Source: Ruminococcus sp. UBA5884
GTDB lineage: Bacteria; Bacillota; Clostridia; Oscillospirales; Ruminococcaceae
DNA length: 12,820 bases
Assembly: GCA_002431975.1 (NCBI GenBank)
Contig: DJFA01000016.1
Location: 13,825 to 26,644 of the forward strand
Direction: 5' to 3'
The position numbers and the translations under genes are program-made. Below, piece after piece: positions 6,673 through 12,820 of this stretch (position 1 is its first letter; the number at the start of each line of letters is the position of its first letter). Under the pieces are notes generated by a model, which saw only the letters and a program-made list of their open reading frames with translations, had not been told where the DNA came from and did not search any database.

Positions 6673-6835
6673 TAATTAACGCCAATTCGATGGATTGTTT
6701 ATGTAGGGGCGAACTGTGTTCGCCCACCCAAAATTCCAGTAAATCCAACGGGCGAACACAGTTCGCCCCTACAAAATTATAAGGGAAACCCATATTTTCA
6801 ATTATAAAATTTTGTTGTCGAATTAGCGTTAATTA
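6673..6835. repeat. MITE-like element, best preserved copy
   Basis: The outer ends TAATTAACGCCAATTCGA (6673-6690) and its inverted counterpart (6818-6835) match at 17 of 18 positions. Inside is a head-to-head pair of palindromic units (6702-6726 and 6749-6773) of the GAAC/GTTC stem type. The arm between the right unit and the right end is about 44 bp, against about 11 bp on the left, so the element is asymmetric. No protein is encoded. A 163-bp length with clear terminal repeats fits a miniature inverted-repeat element. Confidence 0.8.
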
Positions 6836-6942
6836 TAAAATTTTATTCTGACGGATTATGCTGTTTTCTATATATTCATGTCATAAAATCAGGATTTTAA
6901 GTATATCTGCTATAAAAATATTGTCACATTACTCTGTTATAC

Positions 6943-6971
6943 TTGAAGTTTTTATAAAAGTATGTTAAAAT
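6943..6971 (+). promoter_or_regulatory. Probable promoter of the ddl operon
   Basis: TTGAAG (6943-6948) and TAAAAT (6966-6971) are 17 bp apart, and the -10 is preceded by TGT, an extended -10 feature. Transcription would begin near 6978, giving a leader of about 38 nt with the ribosome binding site GGGGAG (7002-7007) ahead of the ddl ATG. Confidence 0.5.
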
Positions 6972-7015
6972 ATTTTATTAATACATATACATAATAAAAA
7001 AGGGGAGTTTTTCTA

Positions 7016-8086
7016 ATGTCTAAAATCCGAACAGCAGTGATTTTCGGAGGAGCTTCAAGTGAACATGATGTTTCACTCGTTTCCGCCTCAAATGTTATAA
7101 AGTGTATTCCTAAGGATAAATATGAAATTATCATGATTGGAATTACCAAAAAAGGACGCTGGCTTTATTATCCGGGTTCTCCTGAAAATATCCCGAGCGG
7201 TGAATGGGAACTCAATCCGGACTGTACTCCGGCTGTAATCTCACCTGACCCGATACATAAAGGAATAATAACTCTTGAAAACGGCAGCTATTCAATCAAG
7301 AAAATAGACGTTGTATTCCCTGTTCTTCACGGCAAGAACGGTGAGGACGGTACTATACAGGGTCTGCTTGACCTCGCAGGAATCCCGTATGTAGGCTGTG
7401 ACCTTCTTGCTTCAGCTGCCTGCATGGATAAAGCTGTTACTCATACAATTCTTGACAAAAACGATATTAAAACTGCAAAATGGAGAGTAATCCTCAGCAG
7501 CGAACTCAGTCACCTTGACAAAAAATGCCGTCAGATAATAGATGAACTTGGTCTGCCGCTTTTCGTAAAGCCTGCAAACAGCGGTTCTTCAATCGGCATA
7601 AACAAAGCTGCTGATTTCCAGTCACTCAAGGAAGCTGTTAAAATAGCCTTTGCACATGATTCAAAGGTAGTAATTGAAGAAACTATTACCGGAAAAGAAC
7701 TTGAAGTTGCAGTTTTCGGCTATGAATCACCATTTGCCTCATCAGTCGGAGAAATTGAACCCTGCAATGATTTCTATGACTATGACGCAAAATATCTGCT
7801 TAATTCAACAAATCTCTATATTCCTGCAAGAATTGATGACAAGGACGCTGTAAGAATAAGAGAAACTGCTGTAAAGGCTTTCAAGGCAATGGGCTGCACA
7901 GGTCTTTCAAGAGTCGATTTCTTCCTTGCTGACAACGGCGATGTAATACTCAATGAAATAAATACACTTCCCGGATTTACTCCTATCAGTATGTATCCGA
8001 AGCTTATGGAGGATATGGGAATACCATGCACTGAACTTGTTGAACGTCTGATTGAACAGGCTATCGACCACGCAGTCATTGACTGA
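7016..8086 (+). CDS. ddl: D-alanine--D-alanine ligase
   Basis: A 356-residue ATP-grasp enzyme that joins two D-alanines in the cytoplasm for peptidoglycan stem peptides. Family motifs in order: GGASSEHDVSLVSA (about 11-24), HGKNGEDGTIQGLL, the ATP-binding KPANSGSSIGI stretch, FYDYDAKY (253-260) and the metal- and substrate-binding NEINTLPGFT (313-322). The tyrosine-containing FYDYDAKY loop is the form of ordinary D-Ala-D-Ala ligases rather than VanA-type D-lactate ligases, so vancomycin resistance is not implied. Length is normal for the family. It opens a tight operon: murI follows with 46 nt between stop and start, and both genes serve D-amino-acid supply for the wall. Confidence 0.96.
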   Translation: MSKIRTAVIFGGASSEHDVSLVSASNVIKCIPKDKYEIIMIGITKKGRWLYYPGSPENIPSGEWELNPDCTPAVISPDPIHKGIITLENGSYSIKKIDVVFPVLHGKNGEDGTIQGLLDLAGIPYVGCDLLASAACMDKAVTHTILDKNDIKTAKWRVILSSELSHLDKKCRQIIDELGLPLFVKPANSGSSIGINKAADFQSLKEAVKIAFAHDSKVVIEETITGKELEVAVFGYESPFASSVGEIEPCNDFYDYDAKYLLNSTNLYIPARIDDKDAVRIRETAVKAFKAMGCTGLSRVDFFLADNGDVILNEINTLPGFTPISMYPKLMEDMGIPCTELVERLIEQAIDHAVID

Positions 8087-8094
8087 ATCTGAAA

Positions 8095-8135
8095 AGGAGG
8101 ATATACAGGAATTTCCGTCCTGTCTGAAGCTTATG
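8095..8135 (+). promoter_or_regulatory. murI initiation region: distant SD with intervening hairpin
   Basis: A perfect AGGAGG (8095-8100) lies 32 nt before the only family-consistent ATG (8133), too far for normal initiation. Between them ACAGGA (8105-8110) can pair with TCCTGT (8118-8123) around a 7-nt loop. Folding this hairpin leaves an effective spacing of about 13 nt. No ATG, GTG or TTG in the murI frame lies at a normal distance from the AGGAGG; the next in-frame starts upstream are TTG codons at 8079 and 8052, before it. Confidence 0.5.
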
Positions 8136-8960
8136 AACAATGACGCTATAGGAGTTTTTGATTCCGGAATAGGCGGTCTTACTGCCGTCAAGGAACTTAA
8201 TGAACTGCTTCCGAATGAAAATATAATATATTTCGGCGATACCGCAAGAATACCATACGGCGGCAGAAGCAGAAACACTATAATGAAATATGCAGCTCAG
8301 GATATCGCTTTTCTTCAGAGATATAAAATAAAGATGATAATTGCCGCCTGCGGTACTGTAAGTTCTGTTCTCGGCGACAAATCCGATGCTGACGGAATAC
8401 CGTTCACCGGTGTTCTCATGCCTACCTGCCGCACCGCCTGCAAAGTTACTGAAAATATGAGAGTAGGCGTTATAGGCACTGCTGCCACGATAAGAAGCGG
8501 AAGCTATACTGAAATGATACACAGAATGAATCCTGAAATATCAGTATATGCAAACCCCTGTCCTCTTTTCGTGCATCTGGTTGAAAACGGCTATACCGAC
8601 CGCTATAACAAGGTTACAAGGCTTGTTGCAGAAGAATATCTTGAACCTCTTAAAAATCAGAATGTCGATACTCTGATAATGGGCTGCACACATTATCCGA
8701 TAATAAAGGATATCATTCAGGATATAATGGGCGAAAATGTAACACTTATCTCTGCCGGCGGAGAAGCTGCCAGATATACGCTTGAATGCCTTACCGAAAA
8801 AAATATGCTTGCCGACCGCAGCGAAAAAGGCTGCAACAGATTCTATGTAAGCGACAGCGTGGAGCTTTTCAGGGAAAATGCTGAATGTTTCCTCGGTCAT
8901 ACCGTGGACGGCGAGGTTTTCAACGGAGATGTGCATCATATAAATCAGAATCAGGGGTAA
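8133..8960 (+). CDS. murI: Glutamate racemase
   Basis: A 275-residue cofactor-independent racemase converting L- to D-glutamate for peptidoglycan. It shows FDSGIGG near the N-terminus, GDTARIPYG, and the two catalytic cysteines: Cys73 in AACGTVSS and Cys185 in MGCTHYP. Both match the residue numbers usual in the family when the ATG at 8133 is used, which supports that start. The first motif reads ACGT where the textbook form is ACNT, so the substrate-contacting Asn is Gly; I believe related clostridial enzymes share this but could not check. A longer reading from TTG at 8052 would overlap ddl and add 27 atypical residues. The gene is in an operon with ddl upstream and the DUF1934 gene 6 nt downstream. 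Confidence 0.93.
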   Translation: MNNDAIGVFDSGIGGLTAVKELNELLPNENIIYFGDTARIPYGGRSRNTIMKYAAQDIAFLQRYKIKMIIAACGTVSSVLGDKSDADGIPFTGVLMPTCRTACKVTENMRVGVIGTAATIRSGSYTEMIHRMNPEISVYANPCPLFVHLVENGYTDRYNKVTRLVAEEYLEPLKNQNVDTLIMGCTHYPIIKDIIQDIMGENVTLISAGGEAARYTLECLTEKNMLADRSEKGCNRFYVSDSVELFRENAECFLGHTVDGEVFNGDVHHINQNQG

Positions 8961-8966
8961 TGCAGC

Positions 8967-9392
8967 TTGAAGGAAAATGTTATTATCAGAATGTTCAGCG
9001 TACAGTATGAAAACGGTGAAAAAACTGAATCAGAACTGCTTACAGAAGGCTTTTTCAGAAAAAAAGGCAATCTTGTAAATATCTCATATTCAGATACCGA
9101 GGCTACAGGCTTTGAAGGCTCTGAAACCTCCGTTACAGTCAGAAAAGATGAATATGCCTCAATAATAAGAAAAGGCACTTCAAATTCAAATCTTATACTT
9201 GAAAGAGATAAAAAACATCACTGCTATTACAGTACGCCGTTCGGCGGAATGAATATCGGAATATTTACTCATGCTATCAGGAATGAACTTACTGATGACG
9301 GCGGAACTTTATATATGAAATATACTGTTGATATCAATTCAGCATTTGTTTCAGACAATGAAATTGAACTTACAATAACTCCAAAGATATAA
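8967..9392 (+). CDS. DUF1934 family beta-barrel protein (YwiB-like)
   Basis: A 141-residue protein resembling DUF1934/YwiB, predicted to form a small calycin-like beta barrel; alternating strand-like segments and the closing YTVDINSAFVSDNEIELTI pattern fit. Biochemical function is unknown. The start is a TTG at 8967: AGGGG (8953-8957) overlaps the murI stop and sits 9 nt before it, and the translation begins where family members do. The ATG at 8960 is in another frame and stops after 16 codons. Spacing of 6 nt from murI indicates co-translation. In B. subtilis ywiB lies beside argS; here argS is also next, but 334 bp of repeat elements intervene. Confidence 0.8.
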   Translation: MKENVIIRMFSVQYENGEKTESELLTEGFFRKKGNLVNISYSDTEATGFEGSETSVTVRKDEYASIIRKGTSNSNLILERDKKHHCYYSTPFGGMNIGIFTHAIRNELTDDGGTLYMKYTVDINSAFVSDNEIELTITPKI

Positions 9393-9397
9393 ATTCA

Positions 9398-9506
9398 ATG
9401 GTCACCCTTACGGGAAACAAATATGAAATTTATGGTTTAATCATAATTTAAACGGGCGAACACAGTTCGCCCCTACAGAAAAATAACCATCAGATTGCCG
9501 TTATTA
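9398..9506. repeat. Truncated repeat element fused to the DUF1934 gene end
   Basis: The right half is intact: a palindromic unit of GAAC/GTTC type (9453-9477) followed by an outer end, TCAGATTGCCGTTATTA (9490-9506). The spacer at 9428-9452 (TTTATGGTTTAATCATAA) matches, inverted, the spacer near 341-358. The left unit is only a worn remnant (AATGGTCACCC, from 9398) lying 6 nt after the stop codon, and no outer left end can be found. Confidence 0.65.
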
Positions 9507-9537
9507 CAGGAAAAAATATAAAATATTAAAAAATATA

Positions 9538-9694
9538 TAACGCAAATTCAATAACAGAATTTTATGATTGAAAACAAGGGATTTTTCGTTTATTCTGTAG
9601 GGGCGACCATTGGTCGCCCGCAAGTTTACAGCAAACCATACAACGGGCGACCAATAGTCGCCCCTACAGAAAAATAACAATCGGATTTGCGTTA
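9538..9694. repeat. MITE-like element upstream of argS
   Basis: Outer ends TAACGCAAATTCAA (9538-9551) and TCGGATTTGCGTTA (9681-9694) are inverted repeats at 12 of 14 positions. The head-to-head units are at 9596-9620 and 9644-9668; the right one has a single stem mismatch (AATAGTCG). The long arm is on the left here, the reverse of the copy at 6673-6835; its bases match that copy's long arm in inverted form, so the two were inserted in opposite orientation. It ends 14 nt before the argS ribosome binding site. Confidence 0.8.
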
Positions 9695-9726
9695 ATAAAA
9701 AAATTTTTAGGAGGAAAATTCTTAAA

Positions 9727-11502
9727 ATGTCTAATCTTATCAAACTCGCTTCCGCAGAGCTTAATCAGATGATAATAAATTCACTCGGTTCTCTGGTTGC
9801 AGAAGGTTCAGTGCCTTCAGAACCTGTTCCGGCTTTTAAAATTGAAATACCTGCCGACAAGTCACACGGCGATTTTGCTTCAAATGCAGCCATGGTATGT
9901 GCAAAGCCTTTTAAATCTGCTCCGAGAAAAATTGCTGAACTCATATGCAGCAAATTTGATTTCAATTCAAGTGAATTTTTTGAACGTGCTGAAATTGCAG
10001 GCCCCGGATTTATAAATTTCTTTCTCAGCAGAAAATGGTTCTCCGCTGTAATAAAAAATGCTGATGAGGAAAAAAACTGCTACGGAAGAACTGATACCGG
10101 AAAAGGTAAGAAAATTCTTGTTGAATTTGTTTCAGCAAACCCTACAGGTCCTATGCATATCGGAAATGCAAGAGGCGGTGCTATTGGTGACTGTCTTGCC
10201 TCTGTTCTTGACTGGGCAGGTTATACCGTTGAACGTGAATTTTATATAAATGATGCCGGAAATCAGATTGAAAAATTCGGCAAGTCCCTCTCACTCAGAT
10301 ATATGCAGCTCTGCACTGATGAAGGTCAGAAAATACGCAATACTCCTGATATATCAGTTGAGGATATATGCAGGGCTGTATACGGTGAGGACGGCAACAA
10401 GCCTGAATTTCCTATGCCGGAAGATACTTACAGAGGCATGGATATAATTGAACACGCTGAAAATTATCTTGATGAAAACGGTACTGCTCTTTCTGAAGCC
10501 GATGAAGATGAACGCAGAAAAACTCTTGTTGCATATGCTTTGCCTAAAAATATTGCCGGCCTTGAAAGAGATTTGAAAAAATACAGAATTGAATATGATA
10601 CATGGTTCAGAGAAAGTACTCTCCATAAAAACGGTGCTGTAGCCGATGTTGTAAAACAGCTTACCGAAAAAGGCTATACCTATGAAAAAGAAGGTGCTGT
10701 ATGGTTTAAGGCTGAACAGTTCGGTGCTGACAAGGATTTCGTTCTTGTCCGTGCAAACGGTATCCCTACATATGTAGTTCCTGATATCGCATACCATTAC
10801 AATAAAATCGTCACAAGAGGCTTTGACAAAGCTATTGATATATTCGGTGCTGACCACCACGGATATGTTCCAAGACTCAAGGCAGCTCTTACCGCTCTCG
10901 GAGCAGACGCTTCAAAGCTTGATGTTATTCTTATGCAGATGGTTCGCCTTGTAAGAAACGGTGAAACTGTAAAGCTTTCAAAACGTTCAGGAAAAGCTAT
11001 AACTCTTGTTACTCTCCTTGATGAAATACCGATAGATGCTGCAAGATTTTTCTTTAATCTCAGAGAAGCAAATTCTCATTTTGAATTTGACCTTGACCTT
11101 GCTGTTGAACAGTCATCTCAGAATCCTGTATACTATGTTCAGTATGCCCACGCAAGAATATGCAGCATAATCCGCAATATCATGGGTGAAAACCCTGTAT
11201 TTGATATTTCAGAAAAGACCGGCGAACTCCTCAGCACTCCTCAGGAAACTGAACTTATCCGCCATATTGCTTCATTCCCGAATGAAACTGATAATGCTGC
11301 AAAGAACTATGACCCGGCAAAGATAACAAAGTATACCATTGAACTGGCAGCTCTTTTCCATAAATTCTATGACTCATGCAGCGTAAAGAACGCTGAAACC
11401 GATGAACTCAGAAATGCAAGGCTTGCTCTCTGTTCAGCTGCGGGACAGACTCTTAAAAATGCTCTTACAATGCTCAAGATAGACTGTCCTGAAAAAATGT
11501 AG
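9727..11502 (+). CDS. argS: Arginyl-tRNA synthetase
   Basis: A 591-residue class I aminoacyl-tRNA synthetase that charges tRNA-Arg with arginine using ATP. The order is an ArgS-specific N-terminal domain (about 1-100, with IPADKSHGDFASNAAM), the HIGH-type signature ANPTGPMHIGNARG (HIGN at 144-147), GADHHG at 374-379, KLSKR at 416-420 as the KMSKS-like loop, and a DALR anticodon-binding domain at the C-terminus ending in CPEKM, typical of the family. Length is normal and no disruption is seen. AGGAGG (9709-9714) lies 12 nt before the ATG, slightly long. The next gene follows after 25 nt and is probably co-transcribed. No convincing promoter is seen in the repeat-filled region upstream. Confidence 0.97.
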   Translation: MSNLIKLASAELNQMIINSLGSLVAEGSVPSEPVPAFKIEIPADKSHGDFASNAAMVCAKPFKSAPRKIAELICSKFDFNSSEFFERAEIAGPGFINFFLSRKWFSAVIKNADEEKNCYGRTDTGKGKKILVEFVSANPTGPMHIGNARGGAIGDCLASVLDWAGYTVEREFYINDAGNQIEKFGKSLSLRYMQLCTDEGQKIRNTPDISVEDICRAVYGEDGNKPEFPMPEDTYRGMDIIEHAENYLDENGTALSEADEDERRKTLVAYALPKNIAGLERDLKKYRIEYDTWFRESTLHKNGAVADVVKQLTEKGYTYEKEGAVWFKAEQFGADKDFVLVRANGIPTYVVPDIAYHYNKIVTRGFDKAIDIFGADHHGYVPRLKAALTALGADASKLDVILMQMVRLVRNGETVKLSKRSGKAITLVTLLDEIPIDAARFFFNLREANSHFEFDLDLAVEQSSQNPVYYVQYAHARICSIIRNIMGENPVFDISEKTGELLSTPQETELIRHIASFPNETDNAAKNYDPAKITKYTIELAALFHKFYDSCSVKNAETDELRNARLALCSAAGQTLKNALTMLKIDCPEKM

Positions 11503-11517
11503 CTTTCAGGACGGAGG
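11484..11517 (+). promoter_or_regulatory. Intercistronic hairpin abutting the downstream SD
   Basis: GTCCTGAAA (11486-11494), inside the last argS codons, pairs perfectly with TTTCAGGAC (11504-11512), with a 9-nt loop containing the argS stop codon. A T.G and a C-G pair can extend the stem into the first two bases of GGAGG (11513-11517). A ribosome ending argS would melt the stem and free the ribosome binding site, so the arrangement fits translational coupling. Confidence 0.55.
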
Positions 11518-11527
11518 ATTAAATACT

Positions 11528-12745
11528 ATGAAAGTACCATTGCTTCTTGACGGTGCTGCTGACCCCGTTATGCGTCAGCGTGGCATGAACTCATATGACT
11601 GCACAGCTGAATGGATTATCAGTCATCCTGATATTATAAAACCTTTATATGAAAACTATGCTGAAAGCGGCTCGGATATAATCTGTACTGCGACTGCTGA
11701 CGCAAATCTTCACCGTCTTAAACAATATGGTCTTGAAAATAAAATGGAGTCAATCAATCAGCAGCTCTGCGAAATGCTAAAACCTTACTGCACCAATGGA
11801 ATAAAAATGGCTGGAGTTGTATCAACTACCAATCATCTGCCAGAACCGTTCGGAGATGAGGAATTTTTAAAACTTTTCTATGTATTTCTTGAACAGGCAA
11901 ATATCCTTAAAAAATCCGGTGCTGATATACTCTGGGTTCAGGCAATGACTTCACTTGCTGAAATGCGTGCTGCGGTTATCGCCTGCAAAAGAACCGGACT
12001 TCCCGTATATGCCTCGGTGACTCTTGAATCCGATGGTCAGACAAAATCAGGTGCTACTCCCCTTTCATGTCTTATATGTATGCAGGCTCTTGGAGTCGAA
12101 GCATTCGGATTTGAATACTGTGACTACAGGATTATTTCAGATGCAGTCCGTGAAATTGCTCCATATGCTGAAATTCCTGTAATTGCAAGACCTGATGCAG
12201 GGCTTGAAGATGCAAGAGGCGTTCACAATATGTCAGGCTGCAGATTTGCTGAAATCGCCGCCGAATGCATAAAAAGCGGTGCTTCCCTGATTGGTGGCGG
12301 TGACGGAACTCAGCCTGAACATATTCTTGCCTTGCGGCATATGATAGAGGATAAAAATATAACTGTTCCGGAAATCGAAAAATGTTATGATGAAAGCCAG
12401 ATTCTTGTTTCAAGTGCTGCACATCCGTTTTTCCTCAATGCTGATTCAATTGAAACAAGTGAACCTCTTGTCTGTTCTCAGGATATGGCTGATGAAATAA
12501 TTGATATAAATGAAAGCAATCTTGATGTAATAACTGTTGAAATACAGAATTATGATGATGCATTCCTTTTCAGCCAGAACTCACATTATGTATCGCTCCC
12601 TGTAATGTTCAAAGCCTCAAACAAGCTTGCTCTTGAAACAGCTCTGCTTTTATACAACGGAAAGGCTCTTATTGACCGTACAAGCGATATTGATGAAGAT
12701 GAACTCAGACGTATTGAAAAAAAATACGGAGCTTTGATATATTAG
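11528..12745 (+). CDS. Divergent homocysteine S-methyltransferase-like protein
   Basis: A 405-residue protein whose first 290 residues follow the homocysteine-binding barrel of MetH and related methyltransferases: LLDGAADPVMRQRG near the start (family DGAMGT), ESGSDIICTATADAN (family ADII.TNTFGAN), and IGGGDGTQPEH at 255-265 (family GGCCGT.PEH). The zinc cysteines are replaced: Gly258 and Asp259 take the place of the CC pair, and Tyr197 the place of the first cysteine, with Cys198 shifted by one. Without zinc, ordinary homocysteine activation is doubtful. The last 115 residues form a separate region with alternating beta and alpha character (DVITVEIQNYDDAFLF, LPVMFKASNKLALETALLLYNGKALID) that may be a shortened pterin-binding-type portion; a full such domain would be longer. 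It is co-transcribed with argS; GGAGG is 10 nt before the ATG and partly held in a hairpin. Function is unproven. Confidence 0.75.
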   Translation: MKVPLLLDGAADPVMRQRGMNSYDCTAEWIISHPDIIKPLYENYAESGSDIICTATADANLHRLKQYGLENKMESINQQLCEMLKPYCTNGIKMAGVVSTTNHLPEPFGDEEFLKLFYVFLEQANILKKSGADILWVQAMTSLAEMRAAVIACKRTGLPVYASVTLESDGQTKSGATPLSCLICMQALGVEAFGFEYCDYRIISDAVREIAPYAEIPVIARPDAGLEDARGVHNMSGCRFAEIAAECIKSGASLIGGGDGTQPEHILALRHMIEDKNITVPEIEKCYDESQILVSSAAHPFFLNADSIETSEPLVCSQDMADEIIDINESNLDVITVEIQNYDDAFLFSQNSHYVSLPVMFKASNKLALETALLLYNGKALIDRTSDIDEDELRRIEKKYGALIY

Positions 12746-12752
12746 GCTCTTA

Positions 12753-12795
12753 AAAAACCTCCTGTGGACAATCCGCAGGAGGTTTTTATTTTTTT
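12753..12795 (+). terminator. Rho-independent terminator closing the argS unit
   Basis: AAAAACCTCCTGTGG (12753-12767) pairs with CCGCAGGAGGTTTTT (12773-12787) around a 5-nt loop, a 15-bp stem with one T.G pair. It is followed by ATTTTTTT and begins 8 nt after the stop codon. The A run on the left makes it likely to work in both directions. Confidence 0.95.
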
Positions 12796-12820
12796 AACAA
12801 CAATAAATTTTCCTTATTTT

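Noticed and set aside
6921..6943. TTGTCA with TATACT as a ddl promoter
   Set aside because: The spacer is only 11 bp. The TTGAAG-17-TAAAAT pair just downstream is better.
7769..7795. Possible vancomycin-resistance-type (VanA/D-Lac) ligase
   Set aside because: The FYDYDAKY loop is of the D-Ala-D-Ala type and the neighbours are housekeeping genes; no vanH or vanX is seen.
8076..8522. Minus-strand 148-codon frame inside murI, and similar long antisense frames in ddl, argS and the last gene
   Set aside because: They are shadows of strongly supported + strand genes, with no ribosome binding sites or family motifs.
9504..9532. TTACAG-17-TAAAAA as an argS promoter
   Set aside because: Both boxes are weak in a poly-A/T-rich background, and the site lies about 195 nt upstream beyond a repeat element; not enough to support a call.
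9504..9743. Minus-strand frame across the repeat elements upstream of argS
   Set aside because: It has no ribosome binding site and consists of the repeat elements read backwards; the frame is open only because the region is short and AT-rich.

Overview
The window reads as chromosome of a low-GC, Gram-positive, anaerobic gut- or rumen-type clostridium, most like the Ruminococcus/Oscillospiraceae group. This rests on four signs: a secreted GH9 cellulase with a cellulosomal dockerin, a SpoIVB sporulation protease, strong AGGAGG-type ribosome binding sites, and Bacillota-style gene neighbourhoods (lepA with hemW, a DUF1934 gene next to argS). Every gene is on the + strand. Species cannot be fixed from sequence alone.

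Layout. 1-228 is the 3' end of lepA. 229-504 holds palindromic repeats. 505-1924 holds a small zinc-ribbon membrane protein overlapping hemW. 1925-2121 is the GH9 promoter region, with a LacI-type operator candidate and a leader hairpin. 2122-4707 is the GH9-CBM3c-dockerin endoglucanase. 4708-5408 is a long intergenic stretch with a repeat element, a terminator and a self-contained promoter-to-terminator unit that looks like a small RNA gene. 5409-6617 is spoIVB. 6618-7015 holds more repeat elements and the ddl promoter. 7016-9392 is a tight ddl-murI-DUF1934 operon. 9393-9726 holds two more repeat elements. 9727-12745 is argS followed by a divergent homocysteine-methyltransferase-like gene, closed by a strong terminator.

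How the genes relate. ddl makes D-Ala-D-Ala and murI makes D-glutamate, so the operon supplies both D-amino-acid inputs of peptidoglycan. The DUF1934 gene and argS are common Bacillota neighbours, so ddl to argS may be one ancestral cluster later split by repeats. lepA and hemW are a classic neighbouring pair. The GH9 gene has its own promoter and looks like an independently controlled accessory gene among core genes.

The main points beyond gene calling are these. (1) A family of eleven GC-rich palindromic units, often paired head to head inside larger elements with separate outer terminal inverted repeats, has compensating stem changes and sits right after stop codons. (2) A candidate small RNA at about 5019-5145 carries an exposed pyrimidine tract resembling the 3' tail of 16S rRNA (anti-Shine-Dalgarno). 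(3) The last gene has the homocysteine methyltransferase fold signature but lacks the zinc-binding cysteines. (4) Two intercistronic RNA hairpins are placed to affect translation initiation of murI and of the last gene.
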